NCBI GenBank assembly: GCA_018398815.1
Contig: CM031607.1
Location: 88,666,501-88,730,500, forward strand
Origin: Conus ventricosus
Lineage: Eukaryota; Mollusca; Gastropoda; Neogastropoda; Conidae
Direction: 5' to 3'
DNA length: 64,000 nt
Shown: positions 24,592 to 35,349 of the stretch, piece after piece
Layout: each line of letters opens with the position of its first letter
Numbering within the stretch: the first letter of the stretch is position 1
Position numbers and translations under genes: made by a program
Notes under the pieces: generated by a model
The model's database searches: none
Seen by the model: the letters and a program-made list of their open reading frames with translations, nothing else
What the model was told of the DNA's origin: nothing

Positions 24592-25300
24592 TGGGGGGGG
24601 GGGGGGGTTTTAAAGTCGAGGGAAAAATTCAAGAAAAACTCAGACGGGCCCCTTTTTCAAGGTAAACTGTTTTTTCGCTGTGCCGGGGGGAAAAAAGGGC
24701 CCCAAACTTTTTTCGTCCTCCCGCTCTCTTTTTTCGTTTCCCCCCTGGCCCCCCCCCCTCCTCCCTCCCTTTCTTCTCTCTTCTCCTTTTAAACTCCCCT
24801 CTCTTCAACTTTTTGGGCTTTCCCCCCCTCCCCTGATGTGGATCTTTAAGGAACCCCCTTAAAATGTAGTTTTTCTACAAAATTTTACAAAACTTTTGGG
24901 GTTTTTTTGGGCATCCCAAGGGACGGGATCACCAAAGTGTTTATATATATATTTACTTTTTTTTTTCTGGGTCAAAGTCCAATAAAAAGAAAAAAATAAT
25001 TTGGGATATTAGATTTGCGAAGGTGTTTAATGAGATGTTTAACGAAACTTTTGTCTTTTCCCAAATTTCTTTGTTTAAACAGTGCGCAGCTCGGGGAAAG
25101 GTGCGCGGGCGATTTTGGCGCGCGCGGGTGCGCGACACCACGCGATTCCCCTCTCCCCTCTTTCTTTCCCCCCCCCCCCCCTTTTAAACTTTTCCTCTCT
25201 TCTCCCTTAACTTTCTTGTAACTGATTGTCCCTTTTTTATTAAAAAAACTACTTGAAGGGGGGTTGGGGGAGGGGGGGGGGGGGGGGGGGCGGGGGGGGC
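21430..25300. repeat. Cluster of CT, CA and mononucleotide arrays
   Basis: CT-rich arrays lie near 21440-21600, 22080-22150, 22675-22730 and 23930-24050. CA-rich arrays lie near 23206-23352. Poly-G is at about 22017-22050, 22418-22446, 24560-24607 and 25262-25298, poly-C at 22790-22837 and poly-T at 22501-22523. Several CT arrays are preceded by GC-rich and CACAT text, recalling the reverse complement of the composite microsatellite that ends the triplicated unit. Confidence 0.8.
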
Positions 25301-26099
25301 TTTTTTTGGGGACAGGATAGGTGCAAAAAAGTTTTTTTTTTTAAAAATTATTTTTTTTTAAGAATTTTTTTTTTGTTTGTTTTTTAAAAGGGGTGAGGAA
25401 AAGATGCTTAAAGGACTTTCAAGGGAAAATTTTTTTTTTTTTTTTTTTTTTTGGTTCACTTTGGTACACTTTGAGCCCATTTTTGCGGTTTTAAAAAATT
25501 TTTTTGGAAGGCCTTTGGGGACCGGATGGATTAATAAACAGCATCAAGTGGTTTTTTGCGGCTGGCACTTTTTTTAAATTTTGGAAACTTTTTTGGGTTT
25601 GTTTTGTTTCTTTTTGGGGGGGCTTTTCCCTTTTTAAAATTTGTGAAAGGGCGGGGAGAAATTTTTAAAATTGTTTTTTCGAAAGTTGTTTTGTTTTGCC
25701 AAAGGTGTGTGTGGGGGATGTTGTGAATGGGGGACAAGGGAATGGAAGATTGTAATGAAAGTTCGCCCTTCAAGTTTTTTTGGGGGGTGCCTGTGCTGTG
25801 GGGAAAAAACAACGTTTTTGTTTAAAAATAAACCGTTGTTTGCGTGGGACAAAGCTGAAAAAATATTTTGTAACGTTTGCAGGGTATATTTGTTATATGT
25901 TTTCATACCCAAAGGGAAAGGGTTATTTTTTATATGGGGTAATTACGCAAGCCATGATTACGAGGGATTTTTAAAATGCATGCTTTTGAAAAGTTTTTTC
26001 CTTTTTGCCTCCCCTTTTGAAAATTAAAATGGATCCCGTTTGTTGCTTTTATTCCCTGTGGCACTTGGGGTTTCTTTTATGTAATTTTTTTGGTCTACA

Positions 26100-29000
26100 A
26101 GGAAAACGCCTTGGTTCAGTGGGGTAAAACAAAAAAATTTTTAAAATTTTCCTAAATTAAACTGTCAAGGTCTAGGAAATTATCGGGAAAAGAAGAGATG
26201 TATTCCATTTTTTAAGAAAAAAAAAATACTCTATATTTTCCCCCTACTTGTATCTTTTTAAAAAAAAGATACGGGAAAAGTGTAAAAGAGCAAAAAAGGG
26301 GGGAATGACTGCTTTTTCCCTCCCCCCAAAACAAATGCCGGGGAGAAAGATTTAATTAAATTAATAATAATTTAAATTCAAAAAAAAAATTTAAAAGGGG
26401 GGAAACAGACATGCAGGGTAATTTTAAACCCCATATTTTTTTACAAAAAAGGGAAAAGGAACTGTTGTAGTAACGGAATATGGACCAAAAAAAGAGACCC
26501 GTTTCTATGCGAATCACAAATAAAAAAAAAAAAGTAAAAATGATAACGTTTTTTGTGGGGGGGGTTTTTTAATAGGTATTAAAAACAGGAAAATTGATTG
26601 TTTCAATTATAAACATATAAAAAAACCCAAAAAGGTAAAAAAAGAAGTTGGGAAAATGTTTAAAAGTTTTGTCATTAAAAGATTTTGGAGAGAAAAAAAC
26701 CCGGATTGTGGGAAATTATACTTGGCGGGGGGCCTCCCCTTGAAACCCAAAAAAGTAGGCAGACTTCTTCCTTCGTCAAAATTTTTTAATCTGGAAATTT
26801 TAAAAAATACTGCATTTTCCCAGGTTTATAGATTAAATCTTCATTTACTTTAAAATTTAAAATTTTGGGAAAGGAGTTTAAAAAACCACAAAACTTTTTG
26901 GGAAATTTTAAATTCTTCTCTCTAAAAGTTTAAAGAAATGAAGATGGAATACAAAATCTAAAAAATAGAAATAACGAGGAATCACAGAAAAAGAGGGGGG
27001 AATGTTTTAATCCCTGCAAAAAGCCAAGAGGGAAAACCCAGTCGAAAGCTCAGCCCTAAACTAACAGTGTCGGGAGGGGTCTTTTTTGCTTTTTACAATG
27101 AAGTTAAGAGTAAAACCCATCCATTTTTGCCCCCAATTAAAAAAAGAGAATCAAAATGTAAAAAACTCCTTATGCAAACTTAAAAGATATTGAGATTTAA
27201 AGAACTTAAATCAGAGGAGGATTTGAAGAAAATTGAGGGTAATAGAGAATTGATATTACTAAGAGAAAAAGGGCATGAATTGGGGTACTAATAAGATCAA
27301 AACAAAATGGGGGGGGAGATGGGGAAAAAAGGGTTTCTAAATTTTTCTGCAGCTTTTGAAAAAAGGGCTTCCCAAAATTGCAAACAAATTGTTAAAACTT
27401 GGTTTGGCAAGGTAATTCACTGGACAACCCCCCGGGCATAAAAATCACAGTAAAAAAACTTTTTGAAGATTTTATAAACCCAAAAAGATCAAAAGTGAAA
27501 ATGCCCAAAAATTTAAGATTTGGGTTTAATAAGATAAACCCAAACTAAAAAGAAGAACAGGGCTAAAATCATTAAAAAGGGGAAATAAAAATAGAAGAAG
27601 CAGGGGATTGCATTGAAAAAAATTTAAAACGGAAAAAAGCCCTGGGTGGATGGGTTTTTGGGGCGGGAAATTTTTCAAAAGTTTTTGGGAAAAAAAATTT
27701 GGGGTGTTTGAAAACCCGAGCTCTAAATGGAAAAACTTCAGAGATGGCGAAATTCAAAAAAAAGAAAGAAAGGTTTTTAATTTGTATACCCAAAGAAGGA
27801 AAACCCCAAAAAAATATGTAAAAAACTGGGGGCCTATTTCATTTTTAAAAACCCTTTTAAAAACAAATTGGTATTTGTTTTTTTTAATAGGAAAATTTAA
27901 AAAAAATTTTTCCTTCCCCTGATTAGTGGGGCCAGGGAAGGGGTTTGTCCCCCAAAAAGTATTTAGGGAGTAAATTTGGTTTTTTTTATGACAAAAAAAA
28001 CCTTCAACATAAAAAAAATCCCAGGGATGCTAATTAAATTTTGGGTTCGAAAAAGGGATTTCGACCGTTAGATTGGGTTTCATGCACAAAGTGCTAGAGG
28101 CTGAAGGGTTTTGGTAAAGTTTTATGTAAATGGATAGAAAATAATTTTAAAAAAAAAAAGTCTATGTTTTGTAAATGGCCAAACCTCCTCATGGTTTCAA
28201 TAGGAAAAGGGGGGTTTAGGGCAAGGAGATCCAGTCCGCCAAAATATCTTTGTTTTGTGTGCGGAAAAAATTATCCGTAATGATAAAGAAAAAAAAATAG
28301 TATTGAAGGTATACAAAAACGGGGAGAAAGAACAAAAGAAACACAAATTTTCCCATGACATCCCAAGAAAAAACCCTGGGGAAAAAGAAATCATTCGGGA
28401 AAAAACTATCGAGATTCTTGATAGGTTTTGGGGAAAAATCAGGGTTTTTCTTAAAAAAGGAAACACAAGTAATTTGGCTTGGAAGACAAAAGCATAGGAA
28501 AAAAGATAAAATGGAAAAATTTAAAGTTTATTGGAACCCCGAACCCCCAAAAAATTGGGAAATTTTGGTTTTTTCTCGGACCCCTTTAAAACCCCCGGAA
28601 AAAAGAAATTTTTAAAGATAGAATGATAGAATGAGGGCACTATTTTAAAAAATTTTGGGTTTTAAAAGGGTTTATTACCCCCTTTTGGAAAATTGCGGGC
28701 TTTAAAAACATTAATTCTGTCAAAAAAATAATTATATGGTTGAAAGCTTTTCCCAAAACCCCCTGGGGGCAATTTTTTAAAGAATTACAAGAATTTTTTT
28801 ACGGGTATGGGAAAAAAAAAACAAGTTTTTAATTTTTGTCGAAAAACGGTTATTTAAAAAAGTAAAGGATGGGGGTTGAATTTACCTGACATTCATGTTT
28901 TATTTAATGCTTTAAAATTTTAAAATGGATTAAAAAAACTGAGACAAACAACACAAAAATGGGGGAGGGCATGTTTATTTTCCCAAACCCCCAAATTTTT

Positions 29001-30060
29001 GAGAACATTGAGAAATTTCTCCCCCAAAACTTTTGTTTCAACATCACTCAAGACAAGGTTTTTTGGAAAAATGATTTTTGTTTGTATCGCAGTTCCCACT
29101 CCCAAAAAAAAAACCAGAAAAATGCTAGAGAAAATACTTTCAGAACCAATTCTTTACAATGGGCCCCTATCAAAATAAAGGGAAAAAAAATGAAAAACAC
29201 CCCAAAAAGGCCCAAAAGAAAATTTTTTAGGGTTTCTGATTTTTTTAAAAAAAATTTGGGGGTTTTTCCCCCTTCCCTGAGGGAAATTTAGCCCCAAAAT
29301 AATATTTGAAATAGATTTTTTATCTTTTGGTGGATGCAAAATTTTCCCTTTAAAAAAACCTTTAGAGAACAAAGGGGTTTTGAAAGAGATAAAAATAACA
29401 TTTTAGGGAAGAAGTCAAACCCCCAGCCCAAAGAAAATATATTTTTTAGATAAAGGGGACCAAACGTTTTTTACAGAGTTAGTAAAGTAACCCGGGAACC
29501 CCCTGTTTAAAAAGGACGGAAAAAGTAAATTGACAGATAACCCTTTGGGAAAAAATGCTTTAGAAAAAATGCATTTTAATTAAAAGGTATTAAAACTAAA
29601 ATGGTTTCAAATAAGAATAGTGCATCGAATAATTTAAAGGGTGTAGCTCTGAAAAAATGGGAAATAGTTTGAAAGTTATAAATGTAGTTTCTGTTTTAAA
29701 AGGAAAAAAACGCGTTTGAAATGTGTTCTGGAGATGATAATGTCAAAGAAAAGGGGAAACCTTGCAAGAATTAATTAAAAAGGGAAAATGTTTAAAAGCG
29801 AAAATCTGTCTCTTTTACCCGAAAACACTTTTACTATTTGGGGCAGATGACAATTTCCCCAACTGAACAACATTCGCTTATTAAATTCTTAGGGCCCAAA
29901 AACTACATTTTTAAACTGTAAAAAAAAACCAAAAAGTAAGCCTTCATTTTAAAATTTTCTAAAAATATAAAAAAGAAAATATTAATTTTAAAAATACTAG
30001 CAGCTGTCAACGAAAATTTCTAAAATTTAACCCCTAACCCGGATTAATTTGAAGTATTAT
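26100..30060 (+). mobile_element. Decayed L1-like LINE (endonuclease + RT)
   Basis: Readable only in fragments across frames. Near 26560-26860 there is L1-type endonuclease text: a Tyr-Lys-His stretch, then FWREKNPDCGK, PLK and a leucine/serine region. Near 27180-27420 comes the linker (KIEGNRELILLREK, then KASQNCKQIV). Near 27800-27850 is the RT fingers motif KYVKNWGPISF. Near 29580-29800 is the C-terminal region with KMVSNKN and KGETLQELI, matching the Cys/His-containing tail of L1 ORF2. The order is correct for a single element on the plus strand. It appears to belong to the same broad L1/Tx1 lineage as the LINE at 4241-7694. Base-run smearing prevents any statement about its age. Confidence 0.65.
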
Positions 30061-30573
30061 TTGAAAATGAATAAAAAAAAATTTAAGTTCCTGGGGTTTT
30101 AAAAAAAAAGGGATATGTATGTGTTCATTAAATCAAAAAAAGGGGAGAGTGGGGGTTGGGGGGTGGGTGGGGAGAGGAGGGGGTGTAAGGGAGTGAGCGG
30201 GGGTGTTTGTTTGCCCCTTTTTGTGCTTGTAGTTTTAAGAACACAGGATTGTGCTTAGTGATTTTTGTTTGTTTGTGTATGTGTTTTTATATCCAACAAA
30301 AAGAAAACAACCTTTCCTCGGCATACATTGAACTCGCACTCAAATCCATTCAAACCGAAAAAAAAATAACTCATTTCTAATATTATGTTTCACTGATTAT
30401 TTACTACAATATTGTCAAACATGTACAGATTATGATTAATAACACACAAACATGTGGTAATTTGCATCCGGAAATGTACAGCAAAAGAAAGATCATGTTG
30501 ATGAAAGAATGGAGAAGAGAGAAAGAAGGAACTGTGGAATGGAAGACGGAATGAGGAAAGAAATAAAAAATGC

Positions 30574-30605
<32 letters not shown>
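30061..30605. other. Intergenic stretch ending in poly-A
   Basis: G-rich patch at 30140-30215, then AT-rich sequence with no recognisable gene, then about 35 A at 30571-30605 directly before a LINE reverse transcriptase. The poly-A could be the tail of a preceding element on the plus strand. Confidence 0.5.
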
Positions 30606-30607
<2 letters not shown>

Positions 30608-32495
30608 CCGAATCTGAGATACATGATGCGATTAAAGGAATGAAAAGGGGTAAAGCTTCCGGCCCAGATGGCCTGCCTTCGGATCTTTTCCACGAGGGAA
30701 GAAACGTACTTGTTTAGATTTTTACATCCTTTGTTCAATAAGGTATTTGAAAGTGGTGACTACCTGAAGGCTGGACTAAGGCAGTTATTTTTCCTTTACA
30801 TAAGAAAGGCAGTCGTGGATGTGTAGACAACTACAGAAGCATTTCCTTGCTAAATGTAATCAGTAAAATTTACAATTCGATTATCAACAGGAGATTGTCA
30901 CTTTTCTGCGACCATCATGAATGTATTCCTGAAGCTCAAGCCGGTTTCGGAAAGGCTACAGCACTTAGACAACATCTTTACCTTGCAATCACTTGTACAG
31001 AAGTACTTGACCAAACAAGGTGGCCGCTTTTACTCGCTTTTCGTAGACTTTTCTAAAGCCTTTGATAGTGTTGACAGAAAAAAAGCTGTTGTATGTACTG
31101 CTTGCTAAAGGAATTCATGGGAAATGTTCAAAACTCTGCAAGGGATGTATAAAAGTGTTAAAGCTGCTGTCTGTGTTGGAGATAAAATTACAGAATATTT
31201 TCAGTGCATGTCTGGAGTTCGCCAAGGATGTGTCCTAAGTCCCTGCTGTTTTCCATATTCTTATCTGAATTACACGCTGAGCTGATGAATTGTGGCGCTC
31301 GCGGTATTGATATTTTTGGGGATCCATTGGGTATTTTCCTTTTGATGTATGCTGATGACATTGCTGTTTTATCTGATACTGTAGCAGATCTTCAAAAGAA
31401 GATTTACTGTCTGGAAACATACTGCAGAAGATGGGGTCTGAATGTCATATGGATAAGACAAAGGTTGTTGTTTTCAAAAATGGTGGCTTTATCAAAAAGT
31501 GTGAAAAGTGGTTCTATAATGGTAACGAGTTAAAAGTCGAGCCCTCTTACAATTATCTTGGGGTCATTTTTTCATCCTCCCTCAAATGGACTAAATGTGT
31601 GGATGCTGTTTCTGTAAAGCTTTAAGAGCCGTCGCAGGGATAAAAAAGTTATACTTTAAATTACAAATGCTACCAGTTGATATGGTATTTAAAATTTTCG
31701 ATACAAAAGTTAAGCCCATTCTTTTGTATAGTTCTGAAATCTGGGGATTTGAAAAATACGATGCCATTGAAAGGGTACAAGTAAAAATATGCAAAATGAT
31801 ACTGGGGGTCGGAAGAGATGCAAAAAACAGTGTAGCACTGGGGAGGAATGTGGAAGGCTTCCAATATTCGTTGACACACAGACCCGACTTATGAAATACT
31901 GGTGCAGGATTGTAAATTGTCTAATGATAGGTACCCAAAGCAATGCTATGACATGTTACGGGCACATGATCTGTCAGGCGGAAGAACTGGGCTTCACAAG
32001 TCAGGCTATTATTATGCAAGTACGGTTTTGGCTACGTTTGGGCTATGCAACACCCGGGGACATACTAGGTTATTTCATAGAAACAGTTCAAGAGCAGATT
32101 AAAAGATGTATCATATCAAAATTGGCACGACTTCGTCTCTTCAGAGGAGGATTACTGTTTGTACCATCCAGAAATTATAGGGCAAATTACATCATAAGTC
32201 TGGACCATGTCGCTCACAGGCGTTGCAATCTGTTTACTAAGGTGTAATCGCTTGCCCCTGAATGGTATCCCTCGTTTTGGACAATTAAGAGTTGACCCAT
32301 ACTGTAAACAATGTGATGGCGACCAGATTGAAGACTTGGTGCATTTTCTTTTTGTATGCTGTAAGTACTCTTCTCTGAGAACGAAATTTCTACCTCTATA
32401 TTATTATCGTTTTCCTAGCACTCTGAAAGTACAATTACTTTGTCAAAATCTTAAAGGTAAGCTTGCTTTGAAAAACTGCGCTTTATATTGTTGAA
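30606..32495 (+). pseudogene. LINE reverse transcriptase ORF, frameshifted
   Basis: Motifs in order: SGPDGLPSD (about 30650-30680), PLHKKGSRGCVDNYRSISLL (30795-30855), motif A FVDFSKAFDSVDR (31039-31077), motif B GVRQGCVLSP (31216-31245), motif C YADDIAVLSD (31348-31377, both Asp present), then WGLNV (31432) and KTKVVVF (31454-31475), YNYLGVIF (31550-31572), YSSEIWGFE (31728-31754) and a Cys/His cluster PYCKQCDGDQIEDLVHFLF (about 32298-32355). About five frameshifts break it. It would copy its own RNA at a nicked target. It is better preserved than the other LINEs in the window. Confidence 0.85.
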
Positions 32496-32639
32496 TGCTT
32501 TAAAAGGAAGATGTTGATGTGGTAAAAGATGCAGCAGTGTTTTTCTTTCCTTTTTTGTATGAAAGGTTCACCTATAACTAGATGTTGATTACTGCATTTC
32601 TCCTTGTCATTATGGGCGGATGGCCTGCAAAGACTGAAA

Positions 32640-32676
32640 TTAAATTATTGTTATTGTTATTGTTATTGTTGTTATT
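32640..32676. repeat. (TTATTG)n LINE 3' tail
   Basis: Repeating TTATTG/TTGTTA units directly after the LINE's last coding remnants, fitting a 3' tail made by target-primed reverse transcription. Confidence 0.8.
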
Positions 32677-33095
32677 ACACACCTGAAGGGAGCGAGTGTT
32701 GTCCGCGCGTAACGCCCACTCGTTGGACGGCTCGGACGATTTGTCCCAAACTGGTGGCCAGCCCCCATGCTGCTCGGTGTCCAGTGATTTATACTCCTCT
32801 TGTTCCGCCAATCAGATGATCGCGAGCTGTCCCACTGCAGCAAGCGTGCGCGCTGCGATGTCAGACGGGCCACGACATGTACAGGCTGCACACCAGAAAC
32901 TAATGCGCCAACGGCCTCACTTAAGGACTCGAGTATTTATAGACTGGCGCACTGAGATTGTTTCGAGAATTTGTATTGAATCTCCTCGTTTTCTATTATA
33001 TGGCCATCAAGGTACAAGCCAGATGGTTCCAAACAGACAGATTAAAATCAAGGGAATTGGACTATTTGGGGGTTTCCAGCTGGTGGAAGGGTGTG
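32677..33095. other. Unrecognised GC-balanced sequence
   Basis: No family recognised. A frame at 32696-33100 is open on the plus strand for 134 codons but shows no motif. Its last part is the dispersed repeat listed next. Confidence 0.4.
33008..33092 (+). repeat. Short dispersed repeat, copy A
   Basis: Sequence beginning AAGGTACAAGCCAGATGG and containing CAGATTAAAATCAAGGGAA. It recurs in the reverse direction at 49095-49165 and in a diverged forward form at 48985-49052. It abuts the palindromic satellite. Confidence 0.75.
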
Positions 33096-33097
33096 CG

Positions 33098-33262
33098 TAG
33101 CTATATGCCCCCGTCTCTATATGCCCCCGTCTCTATATGCCCCCGACCGTTATGCCCCGTCTCTATATGCCCCCATCTCTATATGCCCCCGTCTCTATAT
33201 GCCCCCCGACCGTTATGCCCCCGTCTCTATATGCCCCCGTCTCTATATGCCCCCGGGGGCAT
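33098..33262 (+). repeat. 16-bp satellite, left arm of palindrome
   Basis: About nine or ten units of TATATGCCCCCGTCTC, some replaced by the variant CCGACCGTTATGCCCC. The reverse complement occurs at 34040-34190. It ends in CCCCCGGGGGC followed by ATATAGAGGTGTCCCC, which is also found at the far end of the right arm. Confidence 0.93.
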
Positions 33263-33284
33263 ATAGAGGTGTCCCCTTTGAAGG

Positions 33285-33860
33285 CATTCAGGTCACGTCA
33301 GGTCAGGTCAGGTTAGGGCATGTCAGGTCAAGTAAGGTTAGGTCAGGTCACGTCACGTCAGGTCACGTCAGGTCACGTCAGGTCAGGTCAGGTCAGGTCA
33401 GGTCAGGTCACATCACGTCAGGTCAGGTCACGTCAGGTCAGGTCAGGTCACGTCACGTCACGTCAAGTCAGGTCACGTCACCTCAGGTCAGGTCAGGTCA
33501 CGTCAGGTCAGGTCAGGTCAGGTCACGTCAGGTCACCTGACCTGACCTCACCTGACGTGACGTGACCTGACCTGACCTAACGTGACCTGACCTGACCTGA
33601 CCTGGCGTGACCTGACGTGACCTGACTTGACCTGACATGACATGACGTGACCTGACGTGACCTGACCTGACGTGACCTGACCTGACGTGACCTGACCTGA
33701 CCTGACCTGGCCTGACCTGACGTGACCTGACGTGACCTAACCTGACCTAACCTGACCTGACGTGACCTGACCTGACCTGACGTGACCTGACGTGACCTAA
33801 CCTGACCTTACCTGACCTGACGTGACCTAGCCTGACCTAACCTGCCTTGACCTGACTGAC
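33285..33860. repeat. GGTCA/CGTCA pentamer array with strand switch
   Basis: 33285-33537 is made of pentamers GGTCA and CGTCA in apparently irregular alternation. From about 33537 the complement (TGACC, TGACG) continues to 33860. The switch is a sharp palindromic centre reading TCAGGTCACCTGA. Overlapping units create many AGGTCA words. Translation gives Ser/Gly/Gln/Val/Arg repeats with no meaning as protein. Confidence 0.95.
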
Positions 33861-33910
33861 TTTAACTCTGACCATTAGTTGACCTTTGGTCATCGTGTAA
33901 CTTGAATTGA

Positions 33911-34030
33911 GGGAACATAGGGCTAGGGAACATAGGTCTAGGGAACATAGGGCTAGGGAACATAGGGCTAGGGAACATAGGGCTAGGGAACATAGACCTA
34001 GGGAACATAGACCTAGGGAACATAGGGCTG
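33911..34030. repeat. 15-bp tandem repeat in palindrome
   Basis: Eight units built on CTAGGGAACATAGGG, with GGCTA, GTCTA and ACCTA variants at the junction. It has no complement in the left half, so it is an asymmetric part of the structure. Confidence 0.93.
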
Positions 34031-34039
34031 TAACCACTA

Positions 34040-34190
34040 CAGGGGCATATAGAGACGGGGGCATAACGGTCGGGGGGCATATAGAGACGGGGGAATAACG
34101 GTCGGGGGGCATATAGAGACGGGGGCATAACGGTTGGGGGGCATATAGAGACGGGGGCATATTAGGGAGGGGGCATATAGAGGTGTCCCC
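34040..34190 (-). repeat. 16-bp satellite, right arm of palindrome
   Basis: Units of GGGGGCATATAGAGAC with interspersed CATAACGGTCGGG, the reverse complement of 33098-33262. It ends with GCATATAGAGGTGTCCCC, the same flank as the left arm. Confidence 0.93.
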
Positions 34191-34990
34191 GGTGGAAAGA
34201 TAGGGTTACGGGTGAGTGCAAAGTCCTGAAATGGGACGTCAACAAAGGGGAAGGTAATGTACTTCAGATTGCCTGTAATTTCATCATCGCAAATCCTCCA
34301 AAACAAGGGGGATGATTCGTGGGAAACTTGTTCTTTTGATCATTATCAGCTTTGTCATTAAATGCTGCCTCAAGTTTGCAGGCCTCATAACTCTTACATG
34401 GATTATATAGTCTTTTAGGGCAAAATTCTAATTGTGGCGTGTGTCCACAACGGTACGACCGGTGATGTAGCAAGCCAGGCTCTACCCCGTCCAGAGTAGG
34501 TCCCGTATTAAGTAGCCTGGACCAAAATATACAACGGGTTAAAACTAGCCTGGGCGGTTTTTTTCTTATACTCGTACAGTTTGGCCTTTGCCAGTCTATA
34601 TCGGGGCATTTAATACCCCCTCCTTTTGTTTTTCTCGTGCAATACATCAGCATTTGAAGGGTGTGGAGGATTGCCAAGAAATACAACTTTAACAAGTAGG
34701 CTAGGTGAACTGTAAGGGACATTTTTATGTAACATTAAAATGTTCAAAGCAAATGGTCCATTTGAAGCAGCCCTTGGCAAAATTACGGCTATCCCTGCTG
34801 AAAAAGTTCCTAATGCATGTAACCCCATCAAAGCAAAGAATTAAACGATGCAAAGGATCACGTCTGTGCATTGCATCAAGATGGCCAGAAACAACTGCCA
34901 ATGATTTTATATTCAAAAGATCCATACACTAGCCCGTTTGGTTGTTCCCTTTCAACATATAACTAATAAGTGAAAGAAGAAAAGATACCC
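34191..34990. other. Unrecognised stretch with minus-strand frames
   Basis: Minus-strand frames of 152 and 73 codons (34264-34722, 34610-34831) overlap in different registers. The longer has a run of aromatic and charged residues with several Cys and His but no known motif. Plus-strand frames also exist. There is too little to call a gene. Confidence 0.25.
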
Positions 34991-35019
34991 TGGAGGTTCC
35001 AGAGGAACTCAGAATAGCA

Positions 35020-35249
35020 CTGTCTACACACCGAACCAGCCATCCGGAGCATCTGCACCACCTTTGGAAGTCTGTGCGCTGTTGACGTAGGGTTCAGGCA
35101 CGTCATGGCATGCTATTATGACGGCAAGGGACAGAACTGCTCTCTGACAAAGCCATTGTTCGACGATTTCTGGACTGACACAAAAGAACCTGCGTGGCAG
35201 TGTCCCCATGGCTGTACTAGGCCTGTGATTCACACCGCAGGCTTTCCAG
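35020..35249 (-). other. Divergent relative of the flank candidate exon
   Basis: The minus frame from about 35233 to 35027 is open and reads a Cys-containing segment then VPEPYVNSAQTSKGG, ending at a stop. It aligns with the exon candidate at 11990-12205 at about two-thirds nucleotide identity by eye, clearly more distant than copies 1-3 are from each other. It is cut by the gap at 35250. No function recognised. It suggests a small family of this sequence in the region. Confidence 0.4.
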
Positions 35250-35349
35250 NNNNNNNNNNNNNNNNNNNNNNNNNNNNNNNNNNNNNNNNNNNNNNNNNNN
35301 NNNNNNNNNNNNNNNNNNNNNNNNNNNNNNNNNNNNNNNNNNNNNNNNN
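35250..35349. other. Assembly gap (100 N)
   Basis: A run of 100 N. The DIRS copy 2 starts mid-RT directly after it, so its 5' half and left flank are missing or collapsed here. Confidence 1.

Larger units (their letters stand above)
14423..30120. other. Low-quality block with smeared homopolymer runs
   Basis: Text is dominated by runs of 4-10 identical bases in all four letters, with long ORFs absent. From 14423 to about 26100 I recognise no gene: 14423-18400 is AT-rich, 18420-18600 is CA-rich, 18740-21000 is G/C-run-rich, and 21400-25300 has CT, CA, poly-G and poly-C arrays. A decayed LINE is readable from about 26100. The boundary near 30120 to normal-looking sequence is gradual. I read this as consensus error, not biology; see the findings. 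Confidence 0.7.
30606..32690 (+). mobile_element. LINE with RT, 5'-truncated, (TTATTG)n tail
   Basis: Begins inside the RT (KGMKRGKASGPDGLP) and runs through a complete palm to a C-terminal region. It ends in a TTATTG/TTGTTA tail at 32640-32676 in place of poly-A. Several LINE clades other than L1 carry such short-unit tails. The start just after a poly-A run suggests 5' truncation or an assembly join. The clade is not determined; features recall jockey/CR1/RTE-like RTs rather than L1. Confidence 0.85.

Noticed and set aside
33285..33860. Telomere-like repeat (GGTCA/TTAGG resemblance)
   Set aside because: The unit lacks the T-rich part of animal telomere repeats and switches strand internally.
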